A program made the position numbers and the translations under genes. A stretch of 64,000 nt of DNA, from the NCBI RefSeq assembly GCF_037038585.1, contig NC_092520.1:7890501-7954500 (forward strand), in the 5' to 3' direction. Source of the stretch: Patagioenas fasciata (taxonomy: Eukaryota; Chordata; Aves; Columbiformes; Columbidae). The notes beneath the pieces are model-generated. The model made no database searches, was not told the origin of the DNA, and was given only the letters and a program-made list of their open reading frames with translations. Shown here one piece after another: positions 10,951 through 24,800 of this stretch (positions are counted from its first letter, which is position 1; every line of letters begins with the position of its first letter).

Positions 10951-11640
10951 CACATGACCCAGAGCGTTCAAAGGACACCTTTGATTGGGCTCCCCCCTCT
11001 GGCCCAGCATGGCGGCTCCCGATTGGCTGTGGGCCGGCGGGGCGGGAGGTCAGCGCCCGGCCCGGCGCTCGTTGCTAAGGGCGGCGGATGGCGGCAGCGG
11101 CGGCTCCTCCATGGAGACGGGGCTGAGCGGGGACCCTGCAGCCGGCGGCCGGGACGCGGGGACTCCCCCTAGCGGAGCGAGGAGCCTTCGATGGGGGGAG
11201 GCCCAGTCCTCGGGGTAACCCGCTGACCCCCTCCCCTCAGCCCCGCGCCCCTTCCCGCTTCCCTCCCTCAGCGCCCGCATCAGCCCCTTCCCTCTCACCC
11301 AGCTCCTTCATGCTCCCCATCCCGCCCCCCTCGCCCCGGTCGTGTCTCCCTTCGCCCCGCCTCCACCCCCTCCCTCAGCCCCTCGGCTCCTCAGCAACCG
11401 GGGGGAACCGTCCGCCCCCCCTCCTCACCCAGTTCCCCTCACCCCGTCCCGCACCGACCCGGCCTCGGGAAGCAACAACCAACAACCGGTCCCTTTCGGG
11501 GCGGGAGAAGCGAGGGGGGGAGGGGACAGACCCGACACAACCCAACTGTGAACGGGGGAGAGCGAAACCAGAGCCGCCCCCCCCCGCCCAAACACCAGTT
11601 CCCATCTCCTGAGGAAGACGATGCAAAGCAGAGCCCTGTC
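10567..11640. promoter_or_regulatory. CpG-island bidirectional promoter of TMEM126A and DLG2
   Basis: GC content and CpG density jump here against AT-rich flanks. No TATA box is apparent. Two ATTGG (inverted CCAAT) boxes lie at 10984-10988 and 11022-11026. YY1-like sites lie at 10933-10943 (minus-strand AAGATGGCGGC) and 11088-11095 (ATGGCGGC, plus). This places a CCAAT-bearing core between two divergent starts, TMEM126A to the left and DLG2 to the right. Confidence 0.8.
11085..11214 (+). other. DLG2: Possible DLG2 exon 1, non-coding
   Basis: A first exon on the plus strand is expected in the CpG island to feed the start exon ending at 12849. A candidate donor, CGGG before GTAACC, lies at 11215. 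An ATG at 11111 opens a short upstream frame that would soon stop after splicing. Start, donor and strand use are inferred; no other evidence fixes the exon. Confidence 0.35.
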
Positions 11641-12552
11641 CTGTGCGGGGAGGGGAAGCCTGTGGAGCTTGTCCGCCTTTTTCATACTTTTTCTTCACGA
11701 AGAAAATCCAAAAAATCCATCCCGTTTCTGTTTCTCTCTTTTTTTTTTTTTTTTTTTTTAATTTCCAGAAAAAGGGGGAGAGAGACTGAGAGAGGCTCGT
11801 ATTGAAGCCAACCAGCTGCGCCTCTGAGCGGGAAACTCTGGACCGATCTCATGGCATTTTTTTTAATTTCCCTAACACCGCATTATCTCTGAAAAAAATG
11901 AACGTTTTGTGAGGCTCGTCCCCTCACTCTCCTCATCCCTCTTTCACGAGGTGGCTGCTGTGCGAGGGAAGAAATGGCACGAAGTAAATGATTCCAGCAG
12001 AAAGCAAATCTGCTTTGCCAAAGTGCCCAGTGAGCAGCAGCGCTGTCACTTTAATAATTCCAGGTCAAGGGATTGCTTTCCTCGTTTCCAATCCTCTCTT
12101 TTAATACATGGGAGGATCAGAGGGACATTAAAGACCGTAAGGCTGGGTGGCTTGCAGATAATAAAAATGAAAGTGACTGGCCAGTGACTTCTGTTGGGTA
12201 AGAGGGTGATGTTTGAAGGCTGTTGTCTGGTGAGGAGAAAGGGACCTTTCCTGTCTGCTGTGTAGTCACCTCATACATAACTAGCAAAATCCATTCAAGA
12301 AGTGAGAGAAGTTAAAGAGTCACTTTGGATTGTTTTTGTCTTCCTCCTTATTTGGATTATTTGGGCGTTTTTGTCCTGCAAATAATATGTTTTTCAGCAT
12401 GTACAGGTGGAGTATTGAGACAGCTGCCTAGAGATGGACTGTGCCTTAATTGTATTACATAAAATCTTTTAATTTTCAAACTTAGCTGCCAGAAGAGGAG
12501 TTATAATAAGGTTTTATATTGCCGAGGAACATTTTCTCTTGTATTTTTATAG
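11215..12552 (+). other. DLG2: DLG2 leader intron (probable)
   Basis: The first 430 bases are still CpG-island sequence, including a run of T at 11739-11759. The rest is AT-rich and holds no recognised repeat or gene. Two acceptor-like sites precede the start exon, 'tgtatttttatag' ending at 12552 and the weaker site ending at 12641. Confidence 0.45.
11739..11759 (+). repeat. Poly-T tract
   Basis: An uninterrupted run of about 20 T residues at the downstream edge of the CpG island, after a ctctctt stretch. It is a simple homopolymer. Confidence 0.9.
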
Positions 12553-12641
12553 ATTCAAATATATTTTAAAGAAGTTGAAAACATCTCAAAAAAAAAAATC
12601 AAAAAGCTTCTTTTTTCCCCTTTTTTATTATTTATGGGAAG

Positions 12642-12849
12642 CATCGGAAGACCAATACAAGAAAACAGCAAGTATTGATAGAAATGAAGATTGAAGCTGC
12701 ACTTCCTAAGTGAACTGTAACAGTGTTTTGCAATAGATAGCCAGTTCCTGACCTCGCAAAGTGTTCCAGTGTTACATCGTTAATACCTGTTAATAAGTGC
12801 TTGCAACCAGATTCAGAAGTAGGAAGAAGAATGCCAGTCAAGAAGAAAG
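12642..12849 (+). other. DLG2: DLG2 start exon (5' UTR plus first six codons)
   Basis: The start codon at 12831 is followed by codons for PVKKK, and the donor is AAAG before GTGGGC, leaving one base of the next codon. The 5' boundary is uncertain. Acceptor-like sites end at 12641 (after a pyrimidine run) and at 12552. In-frame stops lie upstream, so the ATG is the likely start. Confidence 0.7.
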
Positions 12850-15800
12850 GTGGGCTATGAAGCTTCATATCTCATTTTGCATCTTCGTTTTGTCAGAATG
12901 TTGATTTCTAGTACTTACAGTTTCAAATTAAAAGTGTTTTATTGGGGGCTTGAAATTGTTTTTCTTTTGCACTGAAAAACGGGAGAAAAATCTGCACGCT
13001 TACAATAATTTTAGAAGTGGTTTTATGCCATGTTTTAAGACTTGTCATGTCAAATTTTGCCTCAAATAGTTATTTTGTAAAGATCAGCCATCAGAGATCT
13101 TGAACAGGCACCAAGACAAAAGCTTGGCATTTAGTGTTGTGAGAAGCCTCTCTTAGAAACGCTAATGAATTTTAAAATCATGGCTTTAGTCTATTATCTA
13201 TTCTCTACATGTTGGGCGGATAAACATCAGGCATCAGTAGCAGCATAAATAAATAACGAAGTTTCAAGGCTAATTTTAAATAAAAGTTATGAGAGTTGGG
13301 TTTTGAAGGCGATTTGAACGTGTTTTATTTAAACGAGATTTCAACTAACTTTGATTCCCATGATACAATACAAAAGTATTAGTACTATATTTATGACACC
13401 GTATGGCAGCATTTAAGAAAAGATGACCAGCCTTAAATTTTGCCTGCTGAAGTTTGTGATCATAGCAAGTGTAGAAACAGCTTTGGAAAATGTGGTTTCC
13501 TGTGTCCAAAGAGTTGAGGAATATATGAGGGCAAATTCTTACTCTGAAAACACTTGTAGACCTTAGGTTATTTCTGGTTCCCTGCAAACATGACACTGAT
13601 TTGAAATTTCAGAATATGCTAATAGAATAAATGGCAAGTGAACCTTTTCTATTCACCTGATCTTTGTCTTTGCATCTGAAATATCCCTGGATCTGATGAT
13701 ACCAAAACCTGGGGGAAGGAGCAAAAAGTGAATGTTACACAATAGAAATGGGGACATAGCTGATGTGACTATAAATTCTTTTTCTTGTTGGAATAACTCT
13801 TCAGTATCAGTTATGAGTTAACATTTGCTATGTAAATAATGCTAAAAACACACGGATTACTAAAATTATTTTTGTGCAAAAAAACGATACAATGGATTTT
13901 GTGGTTGTGTTTTAACAGATGACAGTGTAGAAATGAATTTTCAAAATGGGTTTATTTTAATGAATCATGTTGTCATTCATGTAATTGCTCACAATTGCAT
14001 GTAGTAAATACGGGAACATGCGTGGAGAAGCACCATCCCTTCATCATTCATCCTCCTGCGCTGTAAACGTGTCACCCTGATGTCCTGGTGAGGTTTGCAT
14101 CCTCCACCTGTTTAGAGAAGGAAAATTAAGACTGCCTTTTCGTATTTTAAGTCTTAATCCTGAACGAGGTGGTTTACACTAAGGAAGTTTCTGTGCGGGA
14201 TGTTTAGCTGTAATTCAGTTTCAAACTATTTGCTGCAGGATTTTTGGGGTGAACTCTGATGGGCTCCTTTGTGCAGGAAGTGAAATTGGCAACCACAGCG
14301 GTCCCTTCTGGCCTGAAAAATCTGTGGATTTCCTGTTTGTTTCAAGCCAGTCTGGGTCAGTCTTAATCAAGGCTTTGATTTCATCTGTCTTACAAGGATA
14401 TGTATTTTGACAATTTAAAAATATTAACTCAAGAGACCAAAATATCCTCCTTGAAATACTTTAAACTGTCACATCAATCGATATACTGAAGTTACCAGCG
14501 TGAATGTATTTGAGTATTAAAAAGATATTGCTAAAAATGTTTTTAAGTACATAAATTGCAGGGTTAAAAATGTTAGTGAATCAGCCTCCTCGCTGTATTT
14601 TGAATGACTTTGTCTAGTCCATGCAAAGGACTTTAACTTTCTAAATGTAATTAAAAGCATGCTGGAAACTTCAAACACTCTGTAATTGTTTTAAAAATTG
14701 GCTATTGTTACAAATAATCCGTAATACTCCTATGAATATTAGGGTGATTGAGGGGATTTTTTTTTTTCCTTTCTTCTTTTCCCCCCATTTATTTTCTTTA
14801 TGCTTTTGACAGCGCTTTGTGTCTAACTAGTTTTGTATTTCTGTTGATTTATTTTCCCTTTCTGGCCTTGTGTATTTGGGAATTTGTGTCTACTGTCTTC
14901 CCCACCCGTGCCATCTGCAGAAATCCTGGTGGGATACTCTTCAATGCTGTGCTGAAGTGTGTATTTCGATAGCAGTATTAAGGACAGGATTATCCCTCTA
15001 CCTTTCTATGTGTTGCTATTCTGGATTTCATAAAAATATTCTCCTAAAATCAGTCTTGAGACAGAGAAAGCTGTAAAAACAAGTTTTAAAATACCCTGAT
15101 ATTTATCAGTGGAAGTTGTTACCAAACACTGCTTGCTTTGGCATTGACCGGTTCTGGGTCTTTCCAAAGAACAGTGAAGCATTTTGGGAGTTTGCTTTTG
15201 AAAGAGCTCTCACATCCAGTACTGGTCTTCACATTTCACATAACTTTGGACCTAATTTATACTTTACTGCTTTATACAATGTCTGCCATCTTGCTTTTAA
15301 AAATCTAGGCCTGTTTAGTCGGGAAATAAAGCATTTACTTAAGAGTAAAAATATATAACTTTAGAGGCAACATTGATTTCTTCTGGCCGTGAAAATAAAG
15401 GCTCCTACTTCTGATCATGTTTGTGTCAGGATGTGATTGCCTGATGTGCTAGAGGGAAAGGATTTTGTTTTCTCACTTTGTTCTCGAGGGAAATAAGGCT
15501 CCACGTTCCCTGGAATATTCACAGAGTTGGCATGTTTGCTATGAGTCTTAGGAAAAAAAAAAGCAAGGCTGGAAAGGAAGAACAGAGTCCCCTGCAGATG
15601 TTGAATGTGCTCCCTTTAGATAAGGGGTGAGACTTTGTATGGATTATTGCACTATTGCTGCGTGATCAAACAAATGGCCGTTGTCTCTGGCTTTTGGTTG
15701 CTCACCTTTCACTTAAGTAGACTTAAAATTTTAAATAGAACCAGGCTTTTGATTTTAGTTACAAAATTACCTGTTGGGCAGTGCCATTTAGAGATGATAG

Positions 15801-18800
15801 GGGGTGAACAAATTTGAGAAATAAATTCATTATTTTTGCTTTTATCTTTCACCAACAGACTAGAATAAGTTAGAATACAACTATTCATAGCAGATTGATG
15901 GAACTTCTTGAGGAAAGCTTCACTTCAAAGTAAGATAGTACTACCATACCGGAGAAGTGAAGTGAGGTTTTTGCGTGTTTTTTAGATGTCTTCTCTCCCT
16001 TCCCAAGTTATTTAGCTGACTTGATTTCTGTTAACTGCAAGGGACTATATTTAGATCTGTAATTGCATATATTTTGAATTCCTCTATGGAATAGTTAAGA
16101 GCATAAAACGTTACTGTAATTCACTCATGTCTTTCACGGTGGTGGAAAGAACTAATTAGCTCCATGTTCCTCTGTGGTGGAGACCAGATTCCAGTTTTGG
16201 ACCCCTGCTTGTGGTTCACATGGAGATGGCAAGAACCCCACATCTAGATGTCTGGTTGCACATGTGCTTCTAGACTAACCCTGTCATCATCTTTTCACAT
16301 CTAGTTATGTCTAGGCAGTAAAAGATACTTGAATGCTGCCCTCGTCCCATTTTCTGTTTCTGACAGTGAGAGGAATTGTCTCTGTAGTAGCTGATAAAGG
16401 CACGCTGATTCTGTTTGTCATGGAACAACTTTTTTCATCATACTTCTTATATAAATACTTTCAAGGCTATATTTTATTAAGCACATCATTGTCAAGAATG
16501 AAAAAAAGTCTCAAGCTGATCCCATGTGGACTTCATGTGTGCCATTTAGAAGAATCTGACAGATAAGCTTTGTGAAATGCTCCATTCTGTGGTGGGAATG
16601 CTAAATTTATGTGGCTGCTCTGTTGAAAGGGCAGGGTCTAAAACCAGCCCAGCAGGAACTTATAAAGGTAGGACCAACCAAAGCTAGGTCCCATTAATGC
16701 CCTGGAGTTCTTCATGCACCTGATTCTGTTTAAACTGGCAACTTCTTTTTAGGTAACAAAGCTTAGGTTCATAATGTTTTATGTTCAAAAATCTTAGTGA
16801 ATGTAATTGTAGGCTCCTTACAACAGAAAATCAAGCATGTATTGGAGATTTTTGTTTCCCTTTTAGTAAGTCATTGGTATTACCGGCTTTTTGTCCTTTC
16901 AATTGCTCAATAAGTATTCTGAAATAAGTACGTGGCTAAAAGGCCACATTTTCCACCCCAAGTTCTATCCAGCTGCCTCTCAGATTTTACAGTGGATGGA
17001 CGGGGAGCAGTGTGAAACTGTAGGTTATGTTTACAGACTGTGCAAAGAATATTTTTCATTTTTCAAGAGTTAAGTAACAAAAAAGTGCTTTCTAAACTTT
17101 ACCAACTTTCACCATAAAGCTTTGATTTAAAGATGTAGCTGCTTTTATGGCAGGAATCTTCCAGCCAGACATCGTTTCCTCTGTGAGAAACTGAGATATT
17201 TATATTTGTATGTAGAATACAGAAAAAGTCCTTGTTATATTAATGCAGGCTGCAAAGCTAAGTGGACTTTGGACTGGGAATAGTGAAATGTATATTATTT
17301 TTGCAGCTCTGCCATTGTCCTGGTATTTATAGAATCATAGAACCATTTTGGTTGGAAGAGACCCTCAGGATCATCGAGTCCAACCATAACCTAAATCAAA
17401 CACTAAACCATGTCCCTAAGAACCTCATCTAAACACCTTTTAAACCCCTCCAGGGATGGTGACTCCACCACTGCCCTGGGCAGCCTGTTCCAATGCCTGA
17501 CAACCCTTTCTGGGAAGAATTTTTTCCCAATATCCCATCTAAACCAGATGTTACCAGATGTTATCAGCTGTTTAATGCAGATCCGTCCCATTTTAGTTGA
17601 CTTACACCTGTGTAGGATGCCCAGCTTGTTGTCCTGCAGGGCTTCTTTGGTCAGCAGAGAGAGATCCACCTTCCAAGGGCATTTTAACCCACCTAAGATT
17701 TGTGTTGTCTTCTTGACAATTGTCATCTCCCCTCTCTTCATAGACCATGGAGGGAACACAGGGTAACCACATTAACTCACTTGCCTCAGTCAGACAATGT
17801 TTCAGTCTCTCATATAAACTTCAGTGGAAAAACCATCTCCTTAGCTGAGATATTATGAGAGCTGACGCTGTGTGTTCTCTGAGTGCTACAAATTAACACT
17901 ATTCATTATTTTGCTGAGAAAAAAATGTTATAAATTATTTTACTGTTCGCCACTAGAACTGAAGTCAGCCATAGTGTTGATACAGACACAAGAGACAGCT
18001 GTGCATCCTCCTCTTCATTCCTGTTGAGTGCATATTGCACACAGTAGAAATAGTGGTGTCTTGCATTGTAAGCTATTTTTTTTCCTACACATCCTCTCCT
18101 GAATTTGTTCCAGATGGCCAAGTTCGATGTCAGAGGGTGACCATGGAGAAAAAGCTGAATTTGTAACTAGTGGCCAAATGTGATAAAAGTCGATTTTGCA
18201 GTCAAATGAGAAAAATCTGCCTTACTGAGATTTGCTGATTTTGGTCAGGTCATACCAGGTTCTTGCTTCTTACAGGTACTGAAGTTTTGTTTCACTGTGG
18301 TATGTTCTTGTATTTACTGTAGATTAAAACAATGCCAAACAACATCTTTATAAAATAAAGACCATGTTTTCTCTGGCCATATTCATCCCAGAAGTAGCCA
18401 GTGAAGCTGCCCTGAATGGATGGGTGATGACAGCAGTAGCCAACATACAAAATATGTGAAGAAACAACTGGCATTTTAATGGCTGTGGTCCAAGTGAACT
18501 TTTGGTGGCAGTAAACTCACTTTGCCAGGGCAAGTTACTGCAAATGTCCTTAAATCTGTCTTCACTTTTGGGATGAAGAGGTCAATGCTTCCTTCAAAAC
18601 ACATTTATCAGGGAATTGAATCGTGTAGAGTTTCCTGGAAAGAGAGAACCTGGATGATTTGTAGTTTTGCAAACAGAAGCCCACACTTTATGTTTTATAT
18701 GCTCTTCTCTCCCCGGGTTGTGTGGCATATGTCGCTTTATACTGTAGTGGAATAATTCAAGTCACCTTCCAATTCGTTCCTAGGTGTTGTGCACAACGAT

Positions 18801-21800
18801 AATCCTGCCTTGCAGGTGGATGCTGAGCTGTGCTTTTAACAAAGAAAACCCCAAACCGCCACAAACAACCCCCAAAACAGACTTTGCAGATCTACAGATT
18901 CAATTGTTTAATGTCCAAAACACAGAATTCATTTTCCATTGTTGCTTGGAGGTGTTTGGTTTATCAACTCAGAGACTTTAGTCTAAATACAAAGGTTCAT
19001 AAGTGAAAAGTTCCCAATCGAGTGTCAGAAAATGTAAGACCACAATGCGTATTTTGGTAATAAATAAAGGTGGTTTAATCTCATTCCATTCCATCTAGAA
19101 AGATGTCAGTGTTACCGAATTAGTTCTGGATTTTCTTAATTCCACATTATGTTTTTTCTTTCATGTGAAATAATACTTCTTTTGTATGAGCTTGGAAGTT
19201 ATTTATTCCAGAACAGACATCTTTCTGGTTTTGCTTTCTGTCTTATTCCAGTTTTCACATTTAGGATTATTTTGATGTTGAATGTTTTCTTTAAGCGGAA
19301 AAAACCCAACAGAACAAACAAGAGCAGCTGTATTAAGTTCATAAATTCTGACTTTTACTCTTGTAACTATATATCAAGTTCCACTAGTTTTGTGTGTTAC
19401 ATACAATTAGATTGTAAGCTATTCAAAGCAGGACTCCTTAATAATTTTTCACTGTTAAGATGTCAATTTATATTTATTCTGTTGCATAAATAAGAGGTTT
19501 TCATTTGGTGCTACATCATTTTTGGGCTTTGTGGCTTCATTTTTCATTCCATCTTCATATTTGCATTGTTGATTTTAGTATTAATATTTGTACACCTGAA
19601 TTTCAATGTGGTGACACTTGAAAGGCAGAAACAAGAAATCGAGGTGAAGCTACTTATATTTGCAGGGTTTGTGTAGTTTTAGGAGTCTCAGGGCATCAGA
19701 ATCTGCTCGCTCCGCTGTCTGAGACACAAACGGCCTGTGTAGTCAGGTCAAGAAATATGAGAAAGGATCACTAATGAGCAGGCCCCACGTTACCTTTAAT
19801 GTGGATGGGGGGTGGTCAGTAGATCGAGAGAGGTCCTCCTTCCCCTCTACTCCGCCCTGGTGAGACCCCATCTGGAATATTGTGTCCAGTTCTGGGCCCC
19901 TCAGTTCAAGAAGGACAGGGAACTGCTGGAGAGGGTCCAGCGTAGGGCAACAAAGATGATTAAGGGAGTGGAGCATCTCCCTTATGAAGAAAGGCTGAGG
20001 GAGCTGGGGCTCTTTAGTTTGGAGAAGAGGAGACTGAGGGGTGACCTTATTAATGTTTATAAATATATAAAGGGTGAGTGCCACGAGGATGGAGTCAGGC
20101 TCTTCTCAGTGTCAAACAATGATAGGACAAGGGGCAATGGGATCAAGCTGGAACACAAGAGGTTCCACTTAAATTTGAGAAAGAACTTCTTCTCAGTGAG
20201 GGTAACAGAGCACTGGAACAGGCTGCCCAGGGAGGTTGTGGAGTCTCCTTCCCTGGAGACATTTAAAGCCCGCCTGGACACATTCCTGTGCGACCTCACC
20301 TAGGCGTTCCTGCTCCAGCAGGGGGATTGGACTGGATGATCTTTTGAGGTCCCTTCCAATCCCAAACATACTGTGATATTGTGATACTGTGATATGAATG
20401 GCCCTGGTGGGGCGAGCAACTGATCTCCGCAATCGCTTAAAGCCCTTTAGTGATACCTGAAAAGAAGCGATGTGGTGGGAAGAATCCAGGTCCCAGAGTC
20501 AGCCACCGAGAGTGAAGATGAACAGGTTACACACTAATACTAAGTGGTTTTTTTTTTTGAAGATATAATTGTAGTTTACACAAAGGGGTGAGCAGAGGAG
20601 GGATTTCCATGGGATTGCAGGGATCAGATGTTCCTGCCAGGGGCACTAAAGCAGGGCAGGAATGCAACCTGGTTTTCAAGATGCTTTCTGATCAGAAGTG
20701 CTGGAGAAAGGTTTGTGATTTTATGCCGAGGCAATCACTAACTGTTCGTTGTATAGTTATCCTGTTCCTTGAGTAAGTACAGTTAGTCATGTTTAAAAGA
20801 ATATATTTAAAGAAAAAAATACGTAAAGGCAGCAGTTTAACAGAATAGATTTGTGGTTATATGTTGTAAAATCAAGTGTGAGAATACTTGGACAACAAAC
20901 CTACACTGCAGCTAGTTATCATTGATAATTGAAATTTTTCTTAAAGAACGACTTTTCTGTATAGTAAATTAGACGAAAATTCCGATTCTTAAAAAGCAAG
21001 CAAAAAAAGAACCCAAACACTCTTTTACTAACATCACTTCCCTGGTCATTTGTGTGTATGTGTATGTTTTGTTTCATAAAGTTGACACTACTGTCCAACT
21101 TCATCCACCAGTCTCTGTTCTGCAGCATTGCTGGGTCTTCAGGTGGAGTTTAGAGATTGTGCTTTAAGATAAATTTAGTTCCAGAAAAGAAAACAAGAGG
21201 CTTTGGAAATGTAAAACGTGTATGAAAGCTGCAGGAACTGGAACTGTTTAGCCTGGGAAAAAGGAGCCTGAGCAGGGGAGGGACATGACAAGTCACACAG
21301 TGTATAAGAAGCTGTAAAGGGAATGATGGTGGTTTGCTTTCCACATCAACGTCTGGAGGACAAGGAGTAGCTGGCCTGATTTATAACAAAAATCATGGAA
21401 ATTATATAGTAGAAAAACCCTAGAACCTTAAGGCCTGAAATTAGATGGTGAGGGAGCTTATGGACTTCATAGGAGGTACCGGTGACATTAGACAGGTAGC
21501 GAAGGGATGGATATGAATCTGGTTCCTTCTGCACAGCAGGGAGGTAAACAGAGCTCCTGCAGGCTCCACATGTCCATAGTTTCTCAGAGAATTCAGCTGA
21601 CACATCACAGCCAAACTCCTGCCCTTCCGAGCAATCTGACTTGCAGAGCATTTAGCCCTGTTCCTTGCATCGTCTGCACAAATCAATATTCTGTAACAAG
21701 AGACTACCGGGCAACTTGTGCCCTTCGATCACTGCCCTTTGCGCTGGCTCTTTGTGCAGCTGCACGTGAAACCCACTCGGTTCAGAGCTGCCTGTCCTCC

Positions 21801-24800
21801 TCACCCTTGGCCACTTTCCCCTGGCATTTGGGTTATTTATTTCACCTTAATATTCCTGAGCACATCCTATTGCCTACTTCTGCGAAATTTACTGTGGTAC
21901 TCGCATAGCAGTTCTTCACATAGAATATCTGGGCCATTTCTTGTCTGCTAACAGCATTAAGGTTTCGAGTAACAGCGCTTCACAACCGAACTGTTCCTAA
22001 ATTTGTGTTTTGCAGGAACACAGAGAATCCACTGAGGCTATGGCTAATTTGGGGAGGTTGCACTTCTTTTTACAGTTAACGGAGATCAAGGGCAGCCCAG
22101 AATGCAACCTTCACTTTAGATATCATTCCTGGAAAGAGTCTGTCCACTGGCCTGAGATTAATCTTCACAGACCATGTGTCAGTGTCCTCTCTGTGCTGAT
22201 CTGGTTCCTAAATACTGAAACCCCAGAAATAAGCCTGCTTGGTAATCCCAGAAATGATTGAACCCCCCTTTTTCTGTCCACTTGTTTTCCCTAGCAAGAC
22301 AAAAGATGGGTTTACGTGTCACGCGTAGTTTTAGGAGCTGTTATTTTTAAGCCTTTTGCTTGTTTGTTGTCAGTGCTCATCACACTGGGTGATAGTATTA
22401 TATTTGTCACATACGTAATGCCTTATGTCTCCTCAAGGTTGTGTAACCCATATGTTGCCTTTTCTTGGTAGTTCATCAAAGTCCTATTGTGTATATGAAG
22501 GGCCTGAGATGCTCAGAGCTTTTGGGTTTGTACCGGACCCCATACTCTCGGTCTGCCTTCCCTCTGTGCAATCTGGTAGATTAATTTGCACCTCAAATGG
22601 ATGTTTATATGTAAATATTTTATGGTTGTCATTTGTCTGACAATTTTCAAGCCTTTTGAAGCATTGGAGCCTACAGCTTGTGTTTTTCTCAACTATCTTA
22701 GTGTACTTTTTCTTGTGTTTCTGTCTAAAATTTAACCGGCTTACACTTCCAGTTTAGAAACTTCAGGTTTTAAAATACAGTCTCATGTAGGAGTTTTAAA
22801 GCTCGGGTGTGTATACAGAGCATTGCAGACTAACAGGATTTATTCCTTTGTGTTTGCTGTTGTGTATAAAGATTAGGAAAGGTAAATGAGTTGCTGATGG
22901 CTTCGGCTTGGATCAGTCCCAGGGCAGATTGCCTGGAAATTTCTTATAAAATATTGCATCGTCTCCCATTGAACTATAAGGACTTTTGGTTTTGAGTTTT
23001 CTAGAGTAGAGGATCAAATCAAGAGGCCTTAAAATAATTAAGGCAGGGAAGAGTGTTTGCTCAGACCTCTGGCTCTGTTGTTGATGGTCATCTAAACAAA
23101 GGTGTGTACTCCAAAAGTAGAAGTAGTTTTTGAGCTCCTTCTAAAGTTATCAAAGTTCACTGGGAAAACTTCCTTGTTGCCTTTCCCGATGCTCTGATTG
23201 CATTTCTCACTTCTATTTTGGCTGCTGTGTTTTGCCTCCCCCATCCTTCATGCCTTTCGCAGCTTCGGTGCCCTACATTTTCCCAGTTCTGAGTCTCCAA
23301 AAGCTGGAAAGGGTCTCCTGAAATGTGTTGGTGTGTTTTTCTTTAAAAAGGCGGCTATGCCGTGGACTTTGCAAGAATAGAATCAAAATCCCTCTTAGGA
23401 AAGGGAACAGATACAATTAGAAAAAAAAAAGATCAATCAAAATTAAAACCCCCTTAATCTTATACACTCAGTTAGGGTTAGATCTCAACTAATTTTAAAC
23501 ATCTCTCACTGATGAAACAATAACATTTTTCATTTGTTTTAAGTCAACATTTTACTGTTGCAGCCCAAACGTCTTTTCGTTCACAAATTCTGATGTGAAT
23601 GCGAGGAAAGAAAAGCAAATACAATCCTAAACTTACTGACAGGCTGTTTTAAGCTTCTGACCGAATTTGTTGTTCCCTGATCCTACCTCGTGCTGGTGCA
23701 GGGCACTGTAACCCAGCCAGCTGTGATTTCTTGCATGTGCAAGGCAGAAGTTTCCAGTTCTTGCTGAGTTTGGAATCATATTTGCTTTTTTTCTCTCTGT
23801 CTTCTGATCTGCCTTGTTTCACAACAGGAGCTGGAAGGCAGGATCATACCCTTGGGGAAGGCAGCAGCTCTCAGCAGACTTGTGTAGCAATTCATCTGCA
23901 AAACCAGTGTTTGGTACTGGCCGGTATTGTGTATGGGTCCATATAGAGTTCGGCCTATGTGGTTTATTGTGGCCAGAAGGAGCATTAAGGGCTTGAAAAT
24001 AGGTAGATCACAGCATCTGCCTGAATTATGTAGCGCTTCCATCATATGTTTCTTTGTTTTCAGTCATCATCATTCAACACACCATTGTTAGAGGAATTTC
24101 AAAAGTGGAGCTTGTTGGGGACTGGTTTGGAACCAGTTCTACTTTTCTTGTGTAGTTTCAATCAACCCTGTTAGTCAAATCTCCTCCAATTAAATTATTT
24201 AAACTCACAGGTATTCCTAAATTATCTTCAGATCTAATCTATTTAGTTCATCTAAAGGATAAATGGTTTGAACAACATATGGGAGATATTTAGGAAAACC
24301 TTCTCCTGTATCCTATAGCTGTTCCTATAGACGTCGTGTTGTGCCAACTGCCACATGTGGGCACAGCTGTGGCCTCCTCTGTCCCATAGGAAGGCACAGT
24401 ACTTATCAAAGCTGTTTTAACACAACCATCTCCATGTATCAAAGACTTTTTAATCAACACAACAGTCTCCACACCAGCAGAGCTGCACTCCTTCAACTCT
24501 ACCAGTACTATGCATTAAATGCTGCAGTAAGTACGGGCAGGTGAACTCAAACAGCATGTAAGTGAAGTCTAAATCCTCCTGCCTCCAAGCAAGTGCAACG
24601 CCCAGGGGTGTTTATATTTTTCATAAGTAAATAGGTGAGCATTTGGTCTACAGGGTCCAACTAATACCCAGATATTTCAAAGTACACCATGGGGCTGTAG
24701 TGCTGCAGCTGTGTAGTTGTTTAGACTGGTGTAAAGTGTACTTAAAATAATGACATTTTGATTTCTCAGCATTTCCATGCTTTTCTTTCCTCCCTCTGCA

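Noticed and set aside
11310-11698. Proline-rich open frames on both strands in the CpG island
   Set aside because: Typical of GC-rich promoter DNA where stops are rare; no start context or similarity.
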